In this document: positions 29,252-36,589 of the stretch, piece after piece
Layout of the letters: each line of letters opens with the position of its first letter
Numbering within the stretch: position 1 is the stretch's first letter
NCBI GenBank assembly: GCA_036504595.1
Contig: DASXUX010000069.1
Coordinates: forward strand, 81,814-145,813
Origin: DASXUX01 sp036504595
Lineage (GTDB): Bacteria; Planctomycetota; SZUA-567; H5-PLA8
Direction: 5' to 3'
DNA: 64,000 nt
The notes under the pieces: model-generated
Seen by the model: the letters and a program-made list of their open reading frames with translations, nothing else
What the model was told of the DNA's origin: nothing
Database searches by the model: none
Program-made: the position numbers and the translations under genes

Positions 29252-31132
29252 TCACACGTGGCAACGCTGATGGTCGGCGCACGTGCTGCAGTTTTCCTCT
29301 GCCGCTGGGAGTTCAAACGGCCGGGCCTCAGCCTCTGTGGGTTCAGGCGGTGTGCAGCCGGCGGCGCGGTTAAGCGCTTCCAACAGCGACGCCAGCGGCA
29401 CATTTCGCAGACTGCATGCCTGACCGAGACTGACTTGGCGTGCAAGAGTGCGGCGCAAAATCGGCTGCTTGAGCAGTGTGAAACCGAACTGATAGAAAAC
29501 GTCTTCTGTTTGCGGGAACCAGGCGAGCACGTCGGCGACGCGATGCTCAGGAAGAATGCGCGCCGGTTTGGCGCTCGTAGATGCGGCTTCGTTTTCGGCG
29601 GCTCCGGCCAGCATGATACGAACCAGAGCAATCCCCCAGATCGTTAGGCCGGTGACTTCCAGCACGCCGCTGATGCCGACAAACGAGAAGAACGCCGGAT
29701 GCCAATCCGTCAGAGTCTGAAGCGAGACGCGCAGGAAGCAGCCGAGGTTCACCAGCGCAAACGGGATAAAGAGTGAACTCAGTCTGCGCGGGTCGAGTCC
29801 GTTCAAAGTCGCGACGACCTTCGCGCCGAGGCCCATGATCATCAGCGAAACGAAGCCCACTGTAATCGCGTGCCGGATCGCGCCGTAATACGCATGGCTG
29901 AAGGGAATCCCGCTGAACGTCTGATAGACGGGCAGCAGCAGCAGCATGACCAGCGAGATAGTCAGCCACAGGTACGCCATGCGCACGAACTTTCCGCTGC
30001 GGTCGGCGACACTGAAAGGGCGCCAGAGTTTCCACGGGAGCGCAATCATTGAGGCGCTGGTCAGAAGCCCGATCCACGGCAGCAGCAGTAATGCGGCAAG
30101 CACATGGTTGTTCGTCCAGCGATAGGCGACGAAGATGAGCGTTTCACCGATGATCGATGCGTTGAGTATTCCGCACGCCCACCAACCGCGGCGCGTGGAA
30201 AGTTCGGGAACCTCAAACAGCGCCGGGAGCATGCGAATCGAGACGCCGAGAATCATACACATGGCCAGTCCGTGAACCTGCAAATCGCGCAGCGGCGCCT
30301 GGTATGTTGCGACGTACCAGAGCAGTTCGGCGCGCGTGACCGCGGCCAGCGTGTGATACGTGTGGAACAAATCAAGACACCCCGAGGCGAAGAAGTAGAA
30401 CAACGACGAGAAGGCAAACCCGAGATATGGCTGCGTGCGCCAGTTCGCCCGTGCTTCGCCGCGAAGGAACGTCATCAACAGGATGCCGCAGTAAAGAGCG
30501 ACGCTCACGAGTTCCGCTCCGGCACCTGCCATCGATATCGGCAGCGCCCAGGCCACATCGGGGAGGATCATCCCGATAGAGCGCACGGCGATGCCGCTGA
30601 TCATCAGCAAAAACGCGGCGACGGCCAGCGTGGGCCGCCAAAGATCCGTGTGCCACAGGCGCGGAAAGGCCTGCAGCGAGAAGCCCATGACGAACAGCCC
30701 AACCCAGCCGTAGATCTGCGCGTGCCCGTGCGCGTTGATGGCATTAATGGAGGCGCCCGTGAAGCTGCCGCGGAAGCCAATCTGCCACAAAATGTACGCG
30801 CCCCACGTTGCGCCGGCGGTGAGCACGACGGCGATGCCTGCCAGCAAGTAGCGCCGGTAGATCGCATCGGCCAGCGCTGGCGTTGCGAGCACGGCACCGG
30901 CGTTCATGGGCGCTGGAGACGCGATCTGCTCCGACAATTCGCGCAGCAGGCGAGCTTCCTCAACGCCGTGGCTGCGGGCAAAGAAGCGCAGCGTCTCGAC
31001 TGGGCCGTGCTGTCCGCCGCAGCCGCGCAGCCCGTACCGATCGAAAACGGGCCGTGCTTCTGGATGGACTTTGAGCAGATCGGACAGCATCGTCTCGGCG
31101 GAAAGCCGCACGGGTTCAGATGGCGCGAGCAT
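29252..31132 (-). CDS. nnrS: NnrS-family membrane protein with DUF1858-like ends
   Basis: The 626 residues include about twelve transmembrane helices and NnrS-type histidine positions (INAHGHAQIYGWVGLF, LQVHGLAMCMILG, HAITVGFVSLMIMG). NnrS is a haem-copper membrane protein that protects cells from nitric oxide stress. Both ends carry a DUF1858-like module: MLSDLLKVHPEARPVFDRYG with a CGG motif near residue 40, and VADVLAWFPQTEDVFYQFGF near residue 545. A Cys-rich tail (ENCSTCADHQRCHV) follows. The ATG at 31132 has AGAGGAG upstream. Only 4 bases separate it from the flavin-binding gene. Confidence 0.85.
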   Translation of the reverse strand: MLAPSEPVRLSAETMLSDLLKVHPEARPVFDRYGLRGCGGQHGPVETLRFFARSHGVEEARLLRELSEQIASPAPMNAGAVLATPALADAIYRRYLLAGIAVVLTAGATWGAYILWQIGFRGSFTGASINAINAHGHAQIYGWVGLFVMGFSLQAFPRLWHTDLWRPTLAVAAFLLMISGIAVRSIGMILPDVAWALPISMAGAGAELVSVALYCGILLMTFLRGEARANWRTQPYLGFAFSSLFYFFASGCLDLFHTYHTLAAVTRAELLWYVATYQAPLRDLQVHGLAMCMILGVSIRMLPALFEVPELSTRRGWWACGILNASIIGETLIFVAYRWTNNHVLAALLLLPWIGLLTSASMIALPWKLWRPFSVADRSGKFVRMAYLWLTISLVMLLLLPVYQTFSGIPFSHAYYGAIRHAITVGFVSLMIMGLGAKVVATLNGLDPRRLSSLFIPFALVNLGCFLRVSLQTLTDWHPAFFSFVGISGVLEVTGLTIWGIALVRIMLAGAAENEAASTSAKPARILPEHRVADVLAWFPQTEDVFYQFGFTLLKQPILRRTLARQVSLGQACSLRNVPLASLLEALNRAAGCTPPEPTEAEARPFELPAAEENCSTCADHQRCHV

Positions 31133-31136
31133 GGCA

Positions 31137-31613
31137 TTACTCCTCTTTAGTAGCGCTGCCGGACACGACAGCAGTCGCACGCGGTTCTTTCTTTCGGCCG
31201 CTGAGTTCTGAAATAAGAATTTTCTGCAGCGGCAATTCAGACAGACTGACTGGGCGTTGGTGGCCGGGACGGAACCCTCGGCGCAAGCGGAGGTATTTCT
31301 CGTCGTTGGCTTTCTTCACGCGAGCTTTTTCCGAGAGATCGCTGACCGGAACCAAACGGCCTTCGATCAGCACCGAGGCATAGTCGCTCAAGTCATCGGC
31401 GTAGGTGTCGGCCTCGAAGCACACGCGGTCGTTCTCGCGCAAAATGGCGGCCTTGCGGCCCCGGTCGGGCAGGCGCAAGTAGATGGCGCCGTCGTGCCAG
31501 CAGAACGGCATGGGAATCACGTACGGTTCGCCGCCTGGCGTTGCCATGGCGATGCGGCCGACGTGAGCGGCGTTGAGCAGGCCGTTGATTTCCGCTGCAC
31601 TCATTTCAATCAT
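31137..31613 (-). CDS. Pyridoxamine 5'-phosphate oxidase-like flavin-binding protein
   Basis: The 158 residues have the split-barrel FMN-binding fold: VGRIAMATPGGEPYVIPMPFCW, IYLRLPDRGRKAAIL and VCFEADTYADDLSDYASVLIEGRL. Such small proteins bind FMN and reduce or sequester reactive compounds. It sits between the Rrf2 regulator (14 bases upstream) and nnrS (4 bases downstream), so it belongs to the nitric-oxide response operon. The exact reaction is unknown. GGAGC lies about 8 bases before the ATG. Confidence 0.82.
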   Translation of the reverse strand: MIEMSAAEINGLLNAAHVGRIAMATPGGEPYVIPMPFCWHDGAIYLRLPDRGRKAAILRENDRVCFEADTYADDLSDYASVLIEGRLVPVSDLSEKARVKKANDEKYLRLRRGFRPGHQRPVSLSELPLQKILISELSGRKKEPRATAVVSGSATKEE

Positions 31614-31627
31614 GCCCGTGCTCCTTA

Positions 31628-32092
31628 TTACCGGCCCGCCGCCGCAGGCGAAGGTTCGTGGTACGGGAACGTGTAGACCCGAGCCGGTAACCCACGGCTG
31701 GCGATCAGTTCCCCCACATTGGTTTCTCGAAACGACTTTTCCACGTGCGCGATGGCATCATCCAGCCGCTGATGCAAGTGGCACAGGCATTCCGCGTGAG
31801 CCTCCAGTTTCAGGGGGCAAGAACGAATGCGCTGTATGGGATCTACGGCCTGGACAATCTCGTAGACGGTAATTTCGGATGCCGGCTTCGTCAGCGAGAA
31901 CCCGCCGCCCAGCCCGCGCTGCGAGGAAACCAACCCGCCGCGGTGGAGGCTTTGGAGCACCTTTGAGAGGTAGCCGGCGGGAACCTGTGTGGCCTCGGCG
32001 ACCTCCTGCGTCGTGTGAGAGGTTTCGGGATGCTCGGCCATAAAGAGAATGGCGCGCAGGGCGTATTCGGCGGTTTGCGAGATGACGGTCAT
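31628..32092 (-). CDS. Rrf2-family regulator (NsrR-like)
   Basis: The 154 residues begin with a winged helix (ISQTAEYALRAILFMAEHP; QVPAGYLSKVLQSLHRGGLV; RGLGGGFSLTKP). The cluster-binding loop holds three cysteines (RSCPLKLEAHAECLCHLH), as in Rrf2 regulators that sense NO through an Fe-S cluster. The spacing Cys-9-Cys-1-Cys differs from that of E. coli NsrR. It starts at ATG 32092 after AAAGGA. It is first in the operon with nnrS and divergent from the NO reductase, which it probably represses until NO destroys the cluster. Confidence 0.87.
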   Translation of the reverse strand: MTVISQTAEYALRAILFMAEHPETSHTTQEVAEATQVPAGYLSKVLQSLHRGGLVSSQRGLGGGFSLTKPASEITVYEIVQAVDPIQRIRSCPLKLEAHAECLCHLHQRLDDAIAHVEKSFRETNVGELIASRGLPARVYTFPYHEPSPAAAGR

Positions 32093-32149
32093 GGGAAAAG
32101 ATCCTTTCTCATTCGTTCCTAGCTCTAATGTATCAGATCTGGAGTAAAA

Positions 32150-32183
32150 TATCCAATTAAAAGTGGATAATAAGGTCTTGACA
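32150..32183. promoter_or_regulatory. Divergent promoter/operator of the NO-response genes
   Basis: The AT-rich spacer between the regulator and NO reductase holds a perfect inverted repeat, TATCCA (32150-32155) with an 8-base gap and TGGATA (32164-32169). A consensus -35 box, TTGACA, lies at 32178-32183 reading toward the reductase; its -10 (about 32201) is weak. The palindrome is a plausible Rrf2 operator by position only. Confidence 0.4.
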
Positions 32184-32257
32184 TCCACATTAGTCAGGGT
32201 AAGGTTCAGTCACTGGGTTGGGAACAGGGAATGGGCGTCCTTCGGGAAAGGGCTGAA

Positions 32258-34555
32258 ATGATGCGATACACGAAGTTGTGGGTTGGGTTGGGAGTGGTGG
32301 TGGCAGCGTCCTTTGCGACGCTGGGCTACTTCGGACTGGAACTCTACCGCCAGGCGCCCCCGATCCCCGAGCGCGTCGTGACCACCGCCGGCAAGGTCCT
32401 CTTCACCGGACAGGACATTCACGACGGCCAGAATGTCTGGCAATCCATGGGCGGCCAGGAAGTCGGAAGCATTTGGGGCCATGGCGCGTATGTGGCGCCG
32501 GACTGGTCCGCCGACTGGCTGCATCGCGAAGCCAGCTATATTCTGGAGAAGTATGCCGCGACGGATTTCGGAAAATCATTCTCCCAGACGGCGCCTGAAC
32601 AGCAGGCCGCCCTGAAAGCGCGGCTGAAGCAGGAACTGCGGACGAACACCTATAATCCCGAAACGAAGGAATTAGCCGTCTCGCCTTTGCGCGCCGAGGC
32701 CATAGCGGCCGTGGGCGTTCATTACGCTGGACTCTTCGGCCATGATCCAGCGCTCCAGGACCTGCGCAAGGCGTACGCGGTGCCCGCCGACACCATAAAG
32801 GATCCCAAGCGCCAGGAGTTGATGAACGCGTTCTTCTTCTGGACGGCGTGGACCTGCGGCACCAATCGCCCGGGCGCGGCCGTGACCTACACGAACAACT
32901 GGCCCGCCGAAAGCCTCATCGACAACACGCCTTCCAGTTCGATCGTCGTCTGGTCAGTCATGAGTTTTGTCATGCTGCTGGCCGGCGTCGGCGCGCTGAC
33001 CTGGTACACAGCATCGAAGCGGCGAGCGGAGCCGCATGTGTTGATTCCGGACCATGACCCGCTATTGAAACTGCAACTGACCCCGTCGATGCGTGCGACG
33101 CTCAAGTACTTCTGGCTGGTCGCGGCGCTGATCATTGCGCAGGTGGGACTCGGCGGAATCACGGCGCACTACGGCGTGGACGGCTTGAGCTTCTACGGTT
33201 TTGAGCTCTCCAGGTACGTGCCCTATTCGCTGGCAAGAACCTGGCATACACAACTCGGCATTTTCTGGATCGCGACGGCGTGGCTGGCGACCGGCCTGTT
33301 CGTGGCGCCCGCGGTTTCGGGCTATGAACCGAAGTTCCAGCGCGCCGGCGTCAACTTCCTCTTCGCCTGTCTGCTGATCATCGTGACCGGCTCCTTTACG
33401 CTGCAGTGGTTCACGGTCATGCAGAAGCTTGGTCTGGAGGCCGCGTTCTGGTTCGGACATCAGGGCTATGAGTACGTTGACCTCGGCCGCTTCTGGCAGA
33501 TGTTCCTGCTCGTCGGACTCTTCCTGTGGCTTGGTTTGATGGTTCGCGCGATGCTGCCGGCGATGAAGAAGCCCGGCGAAAACCGCAGCCTGCTCGCGCT
33601 GTTCCTCATCTCTGCGCTGGCGATTGGACTGTTCTACGGCGCCGGTTTGATGTGGGGCCGCCAGACGCATCTGGCCATCGCCGAGTACTGGCGCTGGTGG
33701 GTGATTCACCTGTGGGTGGAAGGCTTCTTCGAAGTCTTCGCCACCGTTGTCATCGCGTTCCTCTTCACGCGCCTGGGCCTGTTGAAAACAGCCACCGCGA
33801 CCGCCAGCGTGTTGTTCTCGACGGCGATCTTCCTCAGCGGCGGCATCATTGGCACCTTCCATCATCTATACTTCACCGGCACCCCGACGGTGATTCTCGC
33901 CCTCGGATCGGTGTTCAGTGCCCTCGAAATCGTGCCGCTGGTCCTCATCGGCTACGAAGCCTATGAGAACCTCAGCCTGACCAAGTTGCGGCCGTGGGTG
34001 CTGGCCTACAAATGGCCGATCTACTTCTTCGTCGCTGTGGCATTTTGGAATTTGGTCGGCGCCGGCGTCTTCGGATTCCTGATCAACCCGCCCATCGCTC
34101 TATACTACGTCCAAGGCCTGAACACGACGGCGGTGCATGGCCACACGGCGCTCTTCGGCGTCTATGGAATGCTGGGAATCGGCCTGATGCTCTTCTGCCT
34201 GAAGGCTCTTTCGCCGCAGCGTCCCTGGAAAAACGGACCCATCTCGCTGGCCTTCTGGTCGATCAACATCGGTCTGGCGCTGATGGTCTTGCTGAGCCTG
34301 CTGCCGATCGGCGTGCTCCAGGCGATCGCCAGCATGGAAAACGGAATGTGGTACGCCCGCTCCGCGGACTTCATGCAGCAGCATCACATGCAGGTGCTTC
34401 GCTGGCTGCGCATGATCGGTGATACGGTTTTCGCGATCGGCACCGTGTCGCTGGTCTACTTCATCGCCGGATTGAAGACGGGCTGGTCGCTGGAGTCTGA
34501 AGGCAAGCCGGCGCCCGTTCCGGAAGCGGAACTGGTTCCTGCTAGCGGCGAGTGA
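32258..34555 (+). CDS. norZ: Quinol-dependent nitric oxide reductase (qNOR)
   Basis: The protein has 765 residues, the size of single-subunit qNOR rather than cNOR NorB. It reduces two NO to N2O using quinol. The N-terminal extension (PPIPERVVTTAGKVLFTGQD, NVWQSMGGQEVGSIWGHGAY) is the qNOR hallmark. Haem and FeB ligands are in RTWHTQLGIFWIATAW, WVIHLWVEGFFEVFATV with the conserved Glu, FHHLYFTGTP and VHGHTALFGVYG. About fourteen helices are evident. ATG 32258 has AAAGGG 6 bases upstream, while ATG 32231 does not have a well-placed site. It is detoxifying rather than respiratory if judged by its neighbours. Confidence 0.93.
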   Translation: MMRYTKLWVGLGVVVAASFATLGYFGLELYRQAPPIPERVVTTAGKVLFTGQDIHDGQNVWQSMGGQEVGSIWGHGAYVAPDWSADWLHREASYILEKYAATDFGKSFSQTAPEQQAALKARLKQELRTNTYNPETKELAVSPLRAEAIAAVGVHYAGLFGHDPALQDLRKAYAVPADTIKDPKRQELMNAFFFWTAWTCGTNRPGAAVTYTNNWPAESLIDNTPSSSIVVWSVMSFVMLLAGVGALTWYTASKRRAEPHVLIPDHDPLLKLQLTPSMRATLKYFWLVAALIIAQVGLGGITAHYGVDGLSFYGFELSRYVPYSLARTWHTQLGIFWIATAWLATGLFVAPAVSGYEPKFQRAGVNFLFACLLIIVTGSFTLQWFTVMQKLGLEAAFWFGHQGYEYVDLGRFWQMFLLVGLFLWLGLMVRAMLPAMKKPGENRSLLALFLISALAIGLFYGAGLMWGRQTHLAIAEYWRWWVIHLWVEGFFEVFATVVIAFLFTRLGLLKTATATASVLFSTAIFLSGGIIGTFHHLYFTGTPTVILALGSVFSALEIVPLVLIGYEAYENLSLTKLRPWVLAYKWPIYFFVAVAFWNLVGAGVFGFLINPPIALYYVQGLNTTAVHGHTALFGVYGMLGIGLMLFCLKALSPQRPWKNGPISLAFWSINIGLALMVLLSLLPIGVLQAIASMENGMWYARSADFMQQHHMQVLRWLRMIGDTVFAIGTVSLVYFIAGLKTGWSLESEGKPAPVPEAELVPASGE

Positions 34556-34586
34556 TTTGGTGAATGGTGATTGGTGAGTGGTTTTA
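34552..34586. repeat. Heptamer run starting at the norZ stop codon
   Basis: GTGATTT, GGTGAAT, GGTGATT, GGTGAGT and GGTTTTA follow without a gap. The first unit contains the TGA stop (34553-34555). The vocabulary matches the array at 15674. Confidence 0.6.
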
Positions 34587-34624
34587 ACTCGGAACTCGGG
34601 CAAATCGATAAAGGAGAACGGATC

Positions 34625-35326
34625 ATGAAGACAACGCAATACCCGACGGTTGGCGAACTTGTGGCGCAACGGCCGGCACGCTCAAAGGTGTTCGAAAAGC
34701 TCGGAATCGATTACTGCTGCGGCGGCAAGAAGGAACTCGACGCGGCGTGCGCGGAACTTGGCCTCGACATCGGCACGGTCGAGCGCGAATTGGAGCAGTG
34801 CGACAAGACGGCGCCGGCCGGCAAGGATTGGACGCAAGCCCCGTTGGCGGAACTCTGCGATCACATCGAAGGAACGCATCACAAATATTTGCGCGAGGAG
34901 CTGCCGGCCTTGAGCGTGCTGAGCGAGAAGGTGGCCAGCGTTCATGGCGCCAATCACCCCGAACTGGTCGAAATTGCGCGGATCTATGCCGGTTTGCGCG
35001 CTGAACTTGAGCAGCACATGATGAAAGAGGAGCAGATTCTCTTCCCCTTCATCCGGCAGCTTAGTCAGTCCGGCGGCTGCGGGGATTTTCACTGCGGGTC
35101 TGTGGCGAATCCGATTCGCGTGATGGAACAAGAGCACGACAACGCCGGTAATGCGATCCATGAAATCCGCCGGCTCAGTTCGCAGTTCACGGTCCCCGAT
35201 GGCGGCTGCAACTCCTACCGCGCGCTGTATCAGCGCCTGGACGCCTTCGAGCACGATCTGCATCAGCACGTCCACAAAGAGAACAACATTCTTTTCCCCC
35301 GCGCGATCAAGGCTGAGGCGCACTAA
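34625..35326 (+). CDS. ric: Di-iron iron-sulfur cluster repair protein (RIC/YtfE/ScdA)
   Basis: The 233 residues comprise a ScdA_N (DUF542) domain with the vicinal cysteines IDYCCGGKKELDAAC, then a hemerythrin-like four-helix bundle. Iron ligands are visible in GTHHKYLREELPAL, VHGANHPEL, HMMKEEQILFPF, EQEHDNAG and HQHVHKENNILFP. It restores Fe-S clusters damaged by NO or oxidants. It lies 69 bases after norZ and completes the NO-defence cluster. The start at 34625 follows AAAGGAGAA. Confidence 0.92.
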   Translation: MKTTQYPTVGELVAQRPARSKVFEKLGIDYCCGGKKELDAACAELGLDIGTVERELEQCDKTAPAGKDWTQAPLAELCDHIEGTHHKYLREELPALSVLSEKVASVHGANHPELVEIARIYAGLRAELEQHMMKEEQILFPFIRQLSQSGGCGDFHCGSVANPIRVMEQEHDNAGNAIHEIRRLSSQFTVPDGGCNSYRALYQRLDAFEHDLHQHVHKENNILFPRAIKAEAH

Positions 35327-35492
35327 AGTTGTCAACCGTTCAGTCTGAATCGAGTGGTGCGTGCCAGGACTACCCCCGGCGCGCGCCACTCGCTTTCGTG
35401 GCGCGAGAACCGCTTGCATTGTGAAATCTGGCGACATAAGATGTCGCACCGGCTCGTGGAACGCGAGCCGTGAGTATTTTGCAGGTAAGTGT

Positions 35493-35569
35493 GCGCCCGT
35501 AGCTCAACTGGATAGAGTATCGGCCTCCGAAGCCGAGGGTTGTGGGTTCGACTCCCGCCGGGCGTACCA
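35493..35569 (+). tRNA. tRNA-Arg (anticodon CCG)
   Basis: The 77 bases fold into a full cloverleaf: acceptor GCGCCCG with CGGGCGT, D stem GCTC/GAGT, anticodon stem TCGGC/GCCGA around loop CTCCGAA (anticodon CCG), and T arm GTGGG-TTCGACT-CCCGC. A discriminator A and an encoded CCA end it. It reads CGG codons. Integrase debris lies directly downstream on the opposite strand. Confidence 0.95.
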
Positions 35570-35683
35570 CTCAGAAGTTACTACAGCAGCGGGAGTTGTA
35601 TCCGGAAAAGTGGTCGCAACTCCCCTCCGATTACCGGCGTTTTCCCTTCGTAGTCCCGTATGGAGTCCACGCGCTGCAGGTTT

Positions 35684-36157
35684 TCAGCTCCGGCCGCAGC
35701 CGCGAGTTGCTGTTCCTCGATTCTCCTTTTCGACCTTTATTCCATCCAGCGTGCGGGCTCCGGTGAGTACGTTCCAAACGGCTTGGGCGGACACCCGCGC
35801 GACTACCAAGTTCAGATAAAGACGCTCCTCGATATCCTGCGGCGCGTGTCCCACCTGTAGCTTCACGGTGTCAGCGTTGACCAGCCGGCGCGCCCACGAG
35901 ATGTGGGTCTTGCGCAGGCAGTACATGTCGCGATCCTCCAGGAATCGCGACACCTCTGGGCCGATGCCCGCCGCCATTGCTTCGGTCAACCTGTACGTGC
36001 CTCGCTCGCTTAGCGAGTTTCGCGGCGTCCGTGGGTGGAGCGCCATCGAAACCCCGCTGCTGGCCACTGAAGATAAGCGCTGCAACGGAGAGCGGATCAG
36101 CTTCGTGTGCAACGGGCCGTGAAAGAACTTCCGCGCAGCGTTGCCAGCCTCCGGCAC
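35684..36157 (-). pseudogene. C-terminal remnant of a tyrosine recombinase (integrase)
   Basis: Only the end of the catalytic domain is left. YCLRKTHISWARRLV supplies the box-II Arg, QVGHAPQDIEERLYLNL supplies GH and the nucleophile Tyr, and AVWNVLTGAR lies at the C-terminus. The N-terminal domain and the first catalytic Arg are missing, and upstream sequence has no continuous frame. Its place just beyond the tRNA-Arg 3' end, pointing toward it, is where an element integrated at this tRNA would keep its integrase. Confidence 0.6.
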
Positions 36158-36210
36158 TTTGCAGTGAGCTTGCCGACGGTGCCCAAGTCAGCCAGCACCC
36201 GTAGCTCCAG

Positions 36211-36471
36211 GTGGTTCGTTTCGAGGTGAAGCTTCAGGAGCTGTTTGCGCTCGTCACTCAGGCCGTGGATGAACAGATCGCTGCGGCCACACATGCTGGA
36301 AATAATGGCGGGAATGGGAACGGGCCGGTGCCTGCAACCAACTGGCGCCGGAGTCCGGCCACTCCGCCAGCGCCAACAATGAAAAGCGCGCCCTCCAACA
36401 ATGGCTACGCCAAGTGCAATGGCGGCGCGAATGGAAACGGCGGAAACGGCCGCGGCACCACGGTGACGTAA
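36211..36471 (+). pseudogene. Asn/Gly-rich fragment, possible remnant of an element-borne gene
   Basis: This 86-residue frame, FEVKLQELFALVTQAVDEQI then an Asn/Gly/Pro-rich low-complexity tail, begins like a real helical domain but stops in repeats. It probably belongs to the decayed element that also left the integrase fragment. The antisense frames here are Arg/His-rich and less convincing. Between 35570 and 36589 nothing else is recognisable. Confidence 0.35.
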
Positions 36472-36589
36472 GCATATCCGCGAAGTACGTGACCGTCGTA
36501 CAGTCTTTGAATCTCAGAGGGCAGCGGGCATCGGCTCGTAATCTTCTTCCTCGCCCGCGTAGGCAACGACAGACATTTAGCGCGAGAGA

